Shown: positions 50,020 to 62,926 of the stretch, in pieces
How positions within the stretch are numbered: position 1 is the stretch's first letter
How the letters are laid out: each line of letters opens with the position of its first letter
Assembly: GCA_024114885.1 (NCBI GenBank)
Contig: CP099421.1
Coordinates: 1,984,001 to 2,048,000 of the forward strand
From: Septoria linicola
Lineage: Eukaryota; Ascomycota; Dothideomycetes; Mycosphaerellales; Mycosphaerellaceae
DNA: 64,000 bases
Reading direction: 5' to 3'
Translations under genes and position numbers: made by a program
Notes under the pieces: model-generated
The model's database searches: none
What the model saw: the letters and a program-made list of their open reading frames with translations, nothing else
Told to the model about the DNA's origin: nothing

Positions 50020-53000
50020 ACAGTAGGAGCTATAGTATAGAAGATTTGTATACTTTAGAAGAGGGTTACTCTTAAACCTTTATAAAGTTACTAACCTAAA
50101 GGAAAGAATTCTAATCCCTAACTAGGAAGAGTATAAGTATAGGATCTGTATAATAGGCAAGATAAAGAAACACCTAGGTAAGTCTATTAAGAGAAGACCT
50201 AAAAGACTAGCCCTTATATTAGTAGATATCTATAGACTATTACTATTATTAGTAAAAGGTTTTATATAGTAGCTTAAGATTATTAATAACTTCTTAAGAA
50301 AGAAATAGGCATTTCTACTTAAGGCTAGATTAGATATACTAACTGCTCTTTAGAACTAGAGGATTAAGGTAGAAAGGTAGTTAGTAGTACTCCTTAAGTC
50401 TATAAGAGCTAACAATGCTAGAGAGATTACTACTTTAATTAAATAGTAGGAGAAGGACTTTAGAATTACCCTTAAGCTAACTAAGGCCTACAATTCACTC
50501 TAGAATAGAGTAGTTAAGAGGTCTATCTAAACATTAGAGGCCTCTATTAGAGTAATACTTAAAGAAAGTAAGATACCTATTAAGTTTTAGCTAGAAGCCC
50601 TTAAAGCATAGGTATATATAAGGAACAAGCTTCTAAATAGACCTAATGTTAAGGGATTCAAGCTCTTACCTAATAAAGCTTTTAATAGGATCAAACTAAT
50701 AGTCTCCTACCTTAAGGTATAGGGATATAGAGCTATAGTATATATAGATATAAGAGTATAGCCTTAGTAGGCAAGGAGTAACAAACTAATAAACAGAGGA
50801 AAGGATACTATATTTATTAGATACTATAATAATATAGTAAAGGTATAGAAGTTCTAGGAGCTAGATATAAAGGCTATTAAGCAGCATACTAATATAATCT
50901 TCTTTAAAGATAAGCTAGGTAGAGAATTAGACTTAAATATTAAGATCAAGAATCTCCCTAGTTTAGCTCTAGAAAGAAGACCTATTAGAAGGCTAAGAAC
51001 TATTAGCTAGCCTACTCTATAAGCTAGTAGGAGTACCCTAGGTACTCCTAGTCTAGGCTAGTAGAAGCCTCCTCCCTCTTAGCTATTAGTATAGGTTTAG
51101 GAAGGAAAGAAACTCTTTATATAACTTCTACCTCTACTAGAAGATATAGGAGAGTATAGAAAATTCCTAGACTAAGAGAAAGTTAAGAAAGAATCTAAGA
51201 ATTCTACCTAAGAAACTATAGAGGTAGATTAGGAGTAGATAGCCCTAAGGCAAACCCTTAGAAAGAGGAAAGTATCCTAAGAACTTAATAGATTTAACTA
51301 GAAGCTAAAGCTAATTAGGCTTAAGCTAGATTAGAATAGTTAGCTAGACAAGGAAATGCTCCTAGAGTATTAGGCTTTCTTCTTAGCTATAAGCTCTATT
51401 AACCTAGGTATCCTATAGGACCTAGAATTCTTAAAGGAAGTTAAAGAGATTGCATTCTTAGCTACTAAAGAAGTAGGAATATATAAATAGGAGGTTCTAA
51501 TCCTAAGGAACTATAAGGAAGTAGTAAGTAATCCTAAGTAGGGTCATCTCTAGTAAGAAGCTATTTAGAAGGAGCTAGATGCACTTATAAGTAATAATAC
51601 CTAGACTATAGTAGTCCTACTAAAAGGGGCTAACCTAGTTACCTTAAGATAGGTCTTTAATATTAAGAGAAAGCTTAGTAGAGCTATTAAAAAGTTCAAG
51701 GCAAGACTAGTTATAAGAGGGTTCTCCTAAAAGTATAGAGTAGACTATATAGAAACTTTTGCCCCTATAGTTAGGTAGGATACTCTAAGAGGATTTATAG
51801 CTGTAGTCTATAAGAAGGACCTAGTTCTATACTAAGTAGATGTAAACAATGCATTTATAGAGAGCACCCTACATAAGGACATCTATATAATCCTACTACT
51901 AGGTATTAACCTACTAACTAGTATAGTCTTACAAGTTCTAAGGAGTCTCTATAGGCTAAAGCAAGCTATAAGAGACTAGAATCAGCTATATATATTAAAG
52001 CTAAAAGGAATAGGATTTAGATAATTAGAAGTAGACCTATGTCTTCTAATCTATAAGAAAAGGAAAGACCTAATAATCCTAATCTATATTAATAATATAT
52101 CTATTACTATAGAGAGACTAGAAGATGTCCTCTAGTTTAAAGACTAACTTAGTAAGGTCTTTAAGATTAAAGATCTTAGAGAACTAGACAAGATTCTTAG
52201 AATGAGACTAATAAGAAATAGATAGCAAGGCTAGCTAAAACTTAACTAGAAGCACTATATCTAAGAGAACCTAGCTAAGATAGGAATAGGTTAAGAGACT
52301 ATATTACTAACTCTTTTACTAATAGACAGCTATAAAAGTCTAAAGCCTACTAGATTAAATAATAAAAGGTGTAACAAATAGGAGTACTAATCTATTATTA
52401 GAACATAGATATAGCTTACAACTATTATAAGACTAGATATTTTATTTGCCCTTAGAAGATTAAGCTCCTATATTAGTAATCTAATAGTAGGATATATAAA
52501 GGCTCTAAAGAAGCTAACTAGATACCTAAGATCAAACCTAGACCTTAGTCTAAGATACTTAAGGAATAGTTAAGGCTGCCTTACTAGATATATAGACTCT
52601 AACTATATAATAGACAAGACTAATAGAGTCTTAATCCTTAGATATATCTTCTTCCTTTATAGTGTACCAATCTCCTAGATAAGTAAGAAGCAGAAATCTG
52701 TAGCTACATCTATAATAGAAGCTAAATATATAGCTATAGGAGTATATATAAAATAGTTATAGTTCCTTAGTGCTCTTTTAAGAGAGCTTAGATGCCTAGA
52801 GTTAGTAGGAGAATATTCTTACTAACTAAGGATCCTTAGTAACTAGGAAACTATTACTAGAATCAGGCCAATTTAGCTAAAAGGTAATAACTAAGCTACC
52901 CTTACTCTAGTTAAGGACTCATATGTTTATAATAAGTCTAAACATATTAATATCTTATATAATGCTATAAGAAAGCTCTAGTAGAACAGACTTATCTCTA

Positions 53001-53120
53001 TAAAATATATAAATATAAAAGAGATAGTAGTAGATAGTCTTACTAAGCTAAAGAATAGACTATAGTTTTAGGAGTTTATAAGGCAGCTCTGCCTTATATA
53101 AGAGATATACAAAAGATAAC
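50020..53120 (+). pseudogene. Copia pol remnant of element 1
   Basis: Reading through stops on plus, the pre-integrase/integrase region is near 50040-50650 (fragments LYKVTNLKERILIPN, KIKKHLGKS). The reverse transcriptase is near 51620-52200 (ETFAPIVR, then VDVNNAFIE and SLYRLKQA, the copia forms of ETFAPV, MDV..A and LYGLKQ). RNase H is near 52690-53000 (SIIEAKYIAIGV). Stops sit at positions normally Gln or Trp, such as GFS-stop-K and R-stop-D. The frame is otherwise kept, so point mutation, not indels, killed it. Coordinates are approximate. Confidence 0.85.
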
Positions 53121-53763
53121 TCTAAGCCTTAGAGCTAAACTAAGAGGAGTCTAAAAGAAAGATTTTAGTTACTTAACTCCTCCTTAGTTAGACTTTATAA
53201 AGTCCTAAATGCCCTTACTAATATTAGACCTATTACTAACTACAATATTACTATATAGCACCTAGCTAAACTAGACACTCTCTAAGGCTAAGTACTAGTT
53301 AATATTAAAGACCTCCTCTATAGCAGCTATTATCTCCTCTACTAGTATATAGTTACTCTACTCCCTAGCTTAATATAAGATCCCTACAGCTAAGAATAGT
53401 GTACCCTAAAGACTATTAGGGAACTAAGAAGCTATATAGAATATAACTAAGTAAGGGACTAGGCTATAAGGAATCTAGGGAGCTATTAGAATTAGCTATA
53501 AGAAAGGATAGGGGCAACTTACTAGATAGTCTATGTCCTAAACAATCCACTCCTATATAAGAGAGGAGGAAGATCTTATAGAAGGCATTTCTTTTGCCTT
53601 TTTATAAGAGATAGTAGTATAGAAAGTTTATTAGATTAATAGTTAGTACTGTCTAGTTATTAGTCTGAAAAGCAAGTACTTAATAACTAATCAAGATTAG
53701 GACTAGCATTTGAGTACTATAGATGATCTGTTAAAAGATCTAACTATATAGTATAAGTAGGAG

Positions 53764-54041
53764 TGTTGAGAATGTATCCTAGATAGTTAGTCTAGATATA
53801 GACTTCTAAGCATAGTTCTAGATACCTAAGGCATCTACCTGAGGCTTAGTAAGAGGTACATCTTACTTCTCTCTCTTCTCTTCTTAGATAACTAACTTAA
53901 TTAACTTTGTATTTAGTTCCTAGCATATTACTACTACACTATGTATATAAGTTAGTTCAAGATTGATCCCCTATTCTTCTTTACTACGCTATACCCTCCT
54001 TAACATTGTATAGTATCTATAAACGCCCTCTACTTTTAATA
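53764..54041 (+). repeat. 3' LTR of element 1
   Basis: It is 278 bp, begins TGTTGAGAATGTATCC and ends CTTTTAATA, and is followed by GGATA. It is slightly less mutated than the 5' LTR. Confidence 0.9.
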
Positions 54042-54982
54042 GGATATAGACTATCTAGTAAGTTGCCTCTATCCTTTCTTATAGCTAATTCTAATAGCTC
54101 TCTAGATTCCTTATAGCCTAGTCTCCTACTTAGTTATATTCTATATAGCTTCTTAGTTCTCTAATAGCCTTTAGGGTATACTATTCTTAGCTATAAAGAT
54201 CTTAAATTAAGCTAGAGAGTAGAGTAACTATATACTAGTAGAGGAGATAATAGCTACTATAGAGGAGGTCTTTAATATTAACTAGTACTTAGCCTTAGAG
54301 GGTATCTAGTTTAGCTAGGTACTATATAGTAATATTATAGTTAGTAATAGGTCTAATATTAGTAAGAGTATTTAGGACTTTATAAAGTCTAACTAAGAAG
54401 GAGTTAAGTAACTAAAATCTTTCTTTTAGACTCCTCTTAGTTTAACTCTAAGGCTTAGAGTTATCTTTTATATATCTCTTATATAAGGTAGAGCTACCTT
54501 ATAAACTCCTAAAACTATAGTCTATTCTTTAGCTTAGTAAGACTATCTACTACTATCTCTTTTATATTTATATATTCTATAGAGATAAGTCTGTTCTACT
54601 AGAGCTTTCTTATAGTATTATATAAGATATTAATATATTTAGACTTATTATAAATATATAAGTCCTTAACTAGAGTAAAGGTAGCTTAGTTATTACTTTT
54701 TAGCTAAATTAGCCTAATTCTAGTAATAGTTTCCTAGTTACTAAAGATCCTTAGTTAGTAAGAATATTCTCCTACTAACTCTAGGTATCTAAGCTCTCTT
54801 AAAAGAGTACTAAGGAACTATAACTATTTTATATATACTCCTATAGCTATATATTTAGCTTCTATTATAGATATAGCTATAGATTTCTATTTCTTACTTA
54901 TCTAGGAGATTAGTATACTATAAAGAAAGAAGATATATCTAAGGATTAAGACTCTATTAGTCTTATCTATTATATAGTTAGA

Positions 54983-55260
54983 TGTTAAAAGTAGAGAGCG
55001 TTTATAGATACTATATAATGTTAAGGAGGGTATAGCGTAGTAAAGAAGAATAGGGGATTAATCTTGAACTAACTTATACATATAGTATAGTAGTAATATA
55101 CTAGGAACTAAATACAAAGTTGATTTTGTTAGTTATCTAAGAAGAGAAGAAAGAGAAGTAAGATATACCTCTTGCTAAGCCTTAGGTAGATGCCTTAGGC
55201 ATCTAGAACTATGCTTAGAAGTCTATATCTAGACTAACTATCTAGGATATATTCTTAACA
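54983..55260 (-). repeat. 3' LTR of element 2
   Basis: It is 278 bp, reads TGTTAAAAG...TTCTTAACA on plus, with intact TG...CA ends. Confidence 0.9.
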
Positions 55261-55905
55261 CTCCTACTTATACTATATAGTTAGATCTTTTAATAGATTA
55301 TCTATAGTACTCAAATACTAGTCCTAATCTTGATTAGTTATTAAGTACTTACTTTTCAGACTAATAACTAGACAGTACTAACTATTAATCTAATAAACTT
55401 TCTATACTACTATCTCCTATAAAAAGGTAAAAGAAATACCTTCTATAAGATCTTCCTTCTCTCTTATATAGGAGTGGATTATTTAGAACATAGACTATCT
55501 AGTAAGTTGCCCCTATCCTTTCTTATAGCTAATTCTAATAGCTTCCTAGATTCCTTATAGCCTAGTCCCCTACTTAGTTATATTCTATATAGCTTCTTAG
55601 TTCCCTAATAGTCTTTAGAGTATACTATTCTTAGCTATAGGGATCTTATATTAAGCTAGGGAGTAGAGTAACTATATACTAGTAGAGGAGATAATAGCTA
55701 CTATAGAGGAGGTCTTTAATATTAACTAGTACTTAGCCTTAGAGGGTGTCTAGTTTAGCTAGGTACTATATAGTAATATTATAGTTAGTAACAGGTCTAA
55801 TATTAGTAAGGGCATTTAGGACTTTATAAAGTCTAACTAAGGAGGAGTTAAGTAACTAAAATCTTTCTTTTAGACTCCTCTTAGTTTAACTCTAAGGCTT
55901 AGAGT

Positions 55906-58900
55906 TATCTTTTATATATCTCTTATATAAGGTAGAGCTACCTTACAAACTCCTGAAACTGTAGTCTATTCTTTAGCTTAGTAAGACTATCTACTACTAT
56001 CTCTTTTGTGTTTATATATTCTATAGAGATAAGTCTATTCTATTAGAGCTTTCTTATAGCATTATATAAGATATTAATGTATTTAGACTTGTTATAAACA
56101 TATAAGTCCTTGACTAGAGTAAGGGTAGCTTAGTTATTACCTTTTAGCTAAATTAGCCTAATTCTAGTAATAGTTTCCTAGTTACTAAGGATCCTTAGTT
56201 AGTAAGAACATTCTCCTACTAACTCTAGGTATCTAAGCTCTCTTAAAAGAGCACTAAGGAACTATAACTGTTTTGCATATACACCTATAGCTATGTATTT
56301 AGCTTCTATTATAGATGTAGCTATAGATTTCTGCTTCTTACTTATCTAGGAGATTAGTATACTATAAAGGAAGAAGACATATCTAAGGATTAAGACTCTG
56401 TTAGTCTTGTCTATTATATAGTTAGAGTCTATATATCTAGTAAGAAAGCCTTAACTATTCCTTAAGTATCTTAGACTAAGGTCTAGGTTTGATCTCAGGT
56501 ATCTAGTTAGCTTCTTTAGAGCCTTTATATGTCCTACTATTAGATTACTAATATAGGAGCTTAATCTTCTAAGGGCAAATGAAATGTCTAGTCTTGTAAT
56601 AGTTATAAGCTATATCTATGTTCTAATAATAGATTAGTACTCCTATTTGTTATACCTTTTATTATTTAGTCTAGTAGGCTTCAGACTTTCATAGCTGTCT
56701 ATTAGTGAAAGAGTTAGTAATATAGTCTCTTGACCTATTCCTATCTTAGCTAGGTTCTCTTAGATATAGTGCTTCTAGTCAAGTTTTAGCTAGCCTTGCT
56801 GTCTGTTTCTTGTTAGTCTTATTCTAAGAATCTTGTCTAGTTCTCTAAGATCTTTGATCTTAAAGACCTTACTAAGTTAGTCTTTAAACTAGAGGACATC
56901 TTCTAGTCTCTCTATAGTAATAGGTATATTATTAATATAGATTAGGATTATTAGGTCTTTCCTTTTCTTATAGATTAGAAGACATAGGTCCACTTCTAAT
57001 TATCTAAATCCTATTCCTTTTAGCTTTAATATATATAGCTGATTCTAGTCTCTTGTAGCTTACTTTAGCCTATAGAGACTCCTTAGAACTTATAAGACTA
57101 TACTAGTTAGTAGGTTAATACCTAGTAGTAGGATTATATAGATATCCTTATATAGGGTACTCTCTATAAATGTATTATTTATATCTACTTAGTATAGAAC
57201 TAGGTCCTTCTTATAGACTATAGCTATGAATCCTCTTAGAGTATCCTACCTAACTATAGGGGTAAAAGTCTCTATATAGTCTACTCTATACTTTTAAGAG
57301 AACCCTCTTATAACTAGTCTTGCCTTGAACTTTTTAATAGCTCTACTAAGCTTTCTCTTAATATTAAAGACCTATCTTAAGGTAACTAGGTTAGCCCCTT
57401 TTAGTAGGACTACTATAGTCTAGGTATTATTACTTATAAGTGTATCTAGCTCCTTCTAAATAGCTTCTTACTAGAGATAACCTTACTTAGGATTACTTAC
57501 TACTTCCTTATAGTTCTTTAAGATTAGAACCTCCTATTTGTATATTCCTGCTTCTTTAGTAGCTAAGAATGTAATCTCTTTAACTTCCTCTAAGAATTCT
57601 AGGTCCTATAGGATACCTAGGTTAATAGAGCTTATAGCTAAGAAGAAAGCCTAATACTCTAGGAGCATTTCCTTATCTAGCTAACTATTCTAATCTAGCT
57701 TAAGCCTAATTAGCTTCAGCTTCTAGTTAAATCTATTAAGTTCTTAGGATGCTTTCCTCTTTCTAAGAGTTTACCTTAGAGCTATCTGCTCCTAATCTAC
57801 CTCTATAGTTTCTTAGGTAGAATTCTTAGATTCTTTCTTAACTTTCCCTTAGTCTAGGAATTTTCTATACTCTCCTATATCTTCTAGTAGAGGTGGAAGT
57901 TATATAAAGAGTTTCTTTCCTTCCTAAACCTATACTAATAGCTAAGGGGGAGGAGGCTTCTACTAGCCTAGACTAGGAGCACCTAGGGTACTCCTACTAG
58001 CTTATAGAGTAGGCTAGCTAATAGTTCTTAGCCTTCTAATAGGTCTTCTTTCTAGAGCTAAACTAGGGAGATTCTTAATCTTAATATTCAAGTCTAATTC
58101 TCTACCTAGCTTATCTTTAAAGAAGATTATATTAGTATGCTACTTAATAGCCTTTATATCTGGCTCCTAGAACTTCTATACCTTTACTATATTATTATAG
58201 TATCTAATAAACATAGTATCCTTTCCTCTATTTATTAGTTTGTCACTCCTTGCCTACTAAGGCTATACTCTTATATCTATATATATTATAGCTCTATATC
58301 CCTATACCTTGAGGTAGGAGACTATTAGTTTGATCCTATTAAAAGCTTTATTAGGTAAGAGCTTGAATCCCTTAATATTAGGTCTATTTAGAAGCTTGTT
58401 CCTTATATATACCTATACTTTAAGGGCTTCTAGCTAAAACTTAATAGGTATCTTGCTTTCTTTAAGCATTGCTCTAATAGAGGCCTCTAATGTTTAGATA
58501 GACCTCTTAACTACTCTATTCTAGAGTGAATTATAGGCCTTAGTTAGCTTAAGAGTAATTCTAAAGTCCTTCTCCTACTATTTAATTAAAGTAGTAATCT
58601 CTCTAGCATTATTAGCCCTTATAGACTTGAGGAGTGCTACTAACTACCTTTCTACCTTAATCCTCTAGTTCTAAAGAGTAGTTAGTATATCTAATCTAGC
58701 CTTAAGTGGAAATGCCTATTTCTTTCTTAAGAAGTTATTAATAATCTTAAGCTACTATATAAAACCTTTTACTAATAATAGTAATAGTCTATAGATATCT
58801 ACTAATATAAGGGCTAATCTTTTAGGTCTTCTCTTAATAGACTTACCTAGGTGTTTCTTTATCTTACCTATTATATAGATCCTATACTTATACTCTTCCT

Positions 58901-59004
58901 AGTTAGGAATTAGAATTCTTTCCTTTAGGTTAGTAACTTTATAAAGGTTTGAGAGTAACCCTCTTCTAAAGTATATAAATCTTCTATACTATAGCTCCTA
59001 CTAT
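55906..59004 (-). pseudogene. Copia pol remnant of element 2
   Basis: This is the mirror of the element 1 pol remnant on the minus strand, with RNase H at the low-coordinate end, reverse transcriptase about 56870-57420 and integrase towards 59000. It is interrupted by many stops in frame. Coordinates are projected from element 1, which has the same length, and are approximate. Confidence 0.8.
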
Positions 59005-61003
59005 TTTAGATCCTTCTCTAATAGGGTAGTATAGGTATTATTAACCTCTATAGGATTATATAGTAAGTAATATAACTTTTCCTATAGGAGAGATAATATC
59101 TTACTAATAAATAGAACACCTCTAACTAGCTTAGTCTTTATAACTGTTTAGCTATCTAGGGAGGTAAGAGTGAAATCAGGCTTCTAGACTCTAAATTACT
59201 TACTAAACTAATCCTATAATATAAGATTTACTCTAAGATTAGGAACAAATAGTACCCTATTAAGTAGAACTTCTCCTCCTAAGATTCCCTTTATCTATAC
59301 TAGTCTAGAGTAGGTTATATAGAGGTATCCTCCTCCTACCTTAATCTATACTTTCTTCCTTAGTAGCTTTACTAATCTAAAGAAGGATAGTTAGTTAGTT
59401 ATATAGGATAAGGTATAGGAATCTAAGAGCTATTCTTAGGGTAACAACTTGCCTTTAGCCTTAATTATAGAATAGGCTAACTTATCTTGGTTATTATCTT
59501 CTAATAGGGAATTATTATTGCTTCTAGAACTAGAGTAAGTTCTAGAATCAGAACTAGAACTAGACTCCTAGGCTAAAAATCCTTTCTTTAAAAGCTTTCT
59601 AGACTTTTCTATCTTTTAAAGCTACTTGCCTATTTTCTAGATAACCTTCTTTAGCTTATTATATAATAATAACTTATAGACAGCTTTCTTAATATATCTA
59701 GCATTCCTTAGTAAAAGGGATCTTCTAACCCTCCCTCTAAGGAATAATCCCTAAGGGTCCTTCTAGTTCTTAGTACTGTTTCTCTACTAGGACAGTTTCT
59801 TAGTAGTAGGGAGGTTAGGACAATCCTTTAACTAGTACTTCCCTTTCTTATAGAGCTAGTATATTAGTAGAGACTTTCCTTAGTAGGGCTGCCTAGAATA
59901 GAATATAGCTAGACCTATATCTATCTTGTCTAGATTGTCTCTTGCCTCTTAGGACTTAAGTAGAAGGAGAACAGTGTCTATATCTAAGGATAGTTAAGTT
60001 ATAATAGTATCCTTAGCTACTTAGTATAATATAGGTAGGGACTATAGGAGATATTTTAGCCTTTTCTCTTAGCTCTAGTAGTAGGCTTCCTAAGGATCAA
60101 TCTTAGCAATCCTCTTGCCTAGGCCTCTAAGGTGTCTCTATACTTCCCTAATTATCTTATTAGGTAACATCCTAAATATAATAAACTACTTAATTAGACC
60201 TATAGTATAGGACTTTAGGACTCTATTATACTTATTCTAGAGAATCACCTATATCTTAGCTACTAGTATAGTAACACACTGTGTCTCTAGCTCTATCTTA
60301 TTATCTTTACTAATACTATATCTGATACTAAACCTATATACTATATTGTCTTTTAAGAAGTATTGATTCTAAGTAACATACATCTGAAGACTAGTGTCCT
60401 ACTGAACTATGTATAGGTTCCCTCTAACAATTAGTTAGCTGATTACCTAGAACTAGTCCTTTCCTTCTAGCTTGTCTGTCTATAGCTTGAACTATCTCTT
60501 CTAGTTAGTTCTATCTAGGATTAGAATCCTTTAGCTCTTCTTGTCCTCTTAGTCTATTATAGAAATAGGTGAATAGAATGAATAATTAGTAGAATACTTC
60601 AGACTAGCTAAGGATTCTAGAGAAGGGTAATTTCTTATAGTAGAGAGACTAGCTCTAAGGGACAGGGATTCCTCGTATTTAGGAAATTACTAAGACTTAG
60701 ATCTTTCTCTCTTAGTAGAGTTTCTATTACTAGGTAGTAGGAAGGCTAAGTGGCCTCTTCTAACTCTAGTGATACTAGGTACAATAGTAGAGAACTAGGC
60801 AGGTATTAATAAAGTAGAAACATACTACTATCTTATAGAGATCTTTACTGACTTATATACTACTAGGTGCAAACTAGCTTCGTTAGTAATATAGTTAGGG
60901 AAACTTCTAGGCCCTAAATGTTTTCTATAAACTGTAAGGGATACAAGTAACCTATACTAACATAGGTTGCTCCTATTTAGTATATAAACCCGGGCTTATA
61001 ACC

Positions 61004-61281
61004 TGTTAAAAGTAGAGAGCGTTTATAGATACTATATAATATTAAGGAGGGTATAGCGTAGTAAAGAAGAATAGGGGATCAATCTTGAACTAACTTATAT
61101 ATATAATATAGTAGTAATATGCTAGGAACTAAATACAAAGTTGATTTTGTTAGTTATCTAAGAAGAGAAGAAAGAGAAGCAAGATATACCTCTTACTAAG
61201 CCTTAGGTAGATGCCTTAGGCATCTAGAACCATGCTCAGAAGTCCATATCTAGACTAACTATCTAGGATACATTCTTAACA
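61004..61281 (-). repeat. 5' LTR of element 2
   Basis: It is 278 bp with TG...CA ends, preceded on plus by the putative primer-binding site and followed by the TTAGA target duplication. Confidence 0.9.
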
Positions 61282-62926
61282 TTAGAGTCTATATATCTAG
61301 TAAGATAGCCTTAACTATTCCTTAAGTATCTTAGACTAAGGTCTAGGTTTGATCTTAGGTATCTAGTTAGCTTCTTTAGAGCCTTTATATGTCCTACTAT
61401 TAGATTACTAATATAGGAGCTTAATCTTCTAAAGGTAAATAAAATGTCTAGTCTTATAATAGTTATAAGCTATATCTATATTCTAACTATAGATTAGTAC
61501 TCCTATTTATTATATCTTTTATTATTTAGTCTAGTAGGCTTTAGACTTTTATAGCTATCTATTAGTAAAAGAGTTAGTAATATAGTTTCTTAGCCTATTC
61601 CTATCTTAGCTAGGTTCTCTTAGATATAATATTTCTAGTTAAGTTTTAGCTAGCCTTATTATCTATTTCTTATTAGTCTTATTCTAAGAATCTTGTCTAG
61701 CTCTCTAAGATCTTTAATCTTAAAGACCTTACTAAGTTAGTCTTTAAACTAGAGGACATCTTCTAGTCTCTCTATAGTAATAGGTATATTATTAATATAG
61801 ATTAGAATTATAAGATCTTTCCTTTTCTTATAGATTAGAAGATATAGGTCTACTTCTAATTATCTAAATCCTATTCCTTTTAGCTTTAATATATATAGCT
61901 AATTCTAGTCTCTTATAGCTTACTTTAGCCTATAGAGACTCCTTAGAACTTATAAGACTATACTAGTTAGTAGGTTAATACCTAGTAGTAGGATTATATA
62001 GATATCCTTATATAGAGTACTCTCTATAAATATATTATTTATATCTACTTAGTATAGAACTAGGTCCTTCTTATAGACTATAGCTATAAATCCTCTTAGA
62101 GTATCCTACTTAACTATAGAGGTAAAAGTTTCTATATAGTCTACTCTATACTTTTAGGAGAACTCTCTTATAACTAGTCTTACTTTAAACTTTTTAATAG
62201 CTCTACTAAGTTTTCTCTTAATATTAAAGACCTATCTTAAGGTAACTAAGTTAGCCTCTTTTAGTAAGACTACTATAGTCTAGGTATTATTACTTATAAG
62301 TATATCTAGCTCCTTCTAAATAGCTTCTTACTAGAGATAACTCTACTTAGGATTACTTACTACTTCCTTATAGTTCCTTAGGATTAGAACCTTCTATTTA
62401 TATATTCCTACTTCTTTAATAGTAGAGAATATAATCTCTTTAACTTCCTTTAAGAATTCTAAGTCCTATAGGATATCTAGGTTAATAGAGCTTATAGCTA
62501 AGAAGAAAGCCTAATACTCTAGGAGTATTTCCTTATCTAGCTAACTATTCTAATCTAGCTTAAGCTTAATTAGCTTTAGCTTTTAGTTAAATCTATTAAG
62601 TTCTTAGAATACTTTTCTCTTCCTAAGGGTTTATTTTAGAGCTATCTACTTATAATCTATCTCTATAGTTTCTTAGGTAGAATTCTTAAATTCTTTCTTA
62701 ACTTTCTCTTAGTCTAGGAATTTTCTATACTCTTCTATATCTTCTAGTAGAGGTAGAAGTTATATAAAAAGTTTCTTTCCTTCCTAAACCTATACTAATA
62801 GCTAAGGAGGAGGAGGCTTCTACTAGCCTAGACTAGAAGTACCTAGGGTACTCTTACTAGCTTATAGAGTAGGCTAGCTAATAGTTCTTAGCCTTCTAAT
62901 AGGTCTTCTTTCTAGAGCTAAACTAG

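Larger units (their letters stand above)
47743..54041 (+). mobile_element. Full-length Ty1/copia retrotransposon (element 1), RIP-inactivated
   Basis: It is 6,299 bp long, bounded by 278-bp LTRs (47743-48020 and 53764-54041) and a perfect 5-bp target duplication GGATA (47738-47742 and 54042-54046). The sequence right after the 5' LTR (GGTTATAAGCCCGGG) is the likely primer-binding site. The order of pol remnants (integrase, then reverse transcriptase, then RNase H) defines copia rather than gypsy. Every frame is cut by TAG/TAA, mostly where Gln or Trp codons are expected. It is inserted in opposite orientation into old element 3. Confidence 0.93.
54983..61281 (-). mobile_element. Full-length Ty1/copia retrotransposon (element 2), RIP-inactivated
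   Basis: It is also exactly 6,299 bp, reverse-oriented, with LTRs at 54983-55260 and 61004-61281 and a perfect 5-bp target duplication TTAGA (54978-54982 and 61282-61286). Removing it rejoins ...TATAGTTAGA to GTCTATATATCTAG, which is the uninterrupted sequence found inside element 2 itself at about 56417, proving insertion into a sister copy. The likely primer-binding site (CCCGGGCTTATAACC on plus) adjoins the right LTR, so that LTR is the 5' one. The reverse transcriptase lies about 56870-57420 on minus. It retains more CA and TG than the other copies, so it is probably the least RIP-damaged. Confidence 0.93.
47236..62926 (-). mobile_element. Old Ty1/copia retrotransposon (element 3), 5'-truncated, carrying two nested insertions
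   Basis: Three pieces (47236-47742, 54042-54982, 61282-62926) read consecutively as one minus-strand copy of the copia family seen in elements 1 and 2. The first piece includes an LTR (47236-47512) whose TG...CA ends have become TA...TA. Element 1 interrupts it at GGATA and element 2 at TTAGA. The right end stops at 62926, where the homologue in element 2 continues (58066), so about 2.9 kb of 5' internal sequence and the 5' LTR are missing. Piece 3 keeps the reverse-transcriptase region (about 61740-62290, minus) with heavy stop-codon load. It has the strongest RIP damage of the three. Confidence 0.85.
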
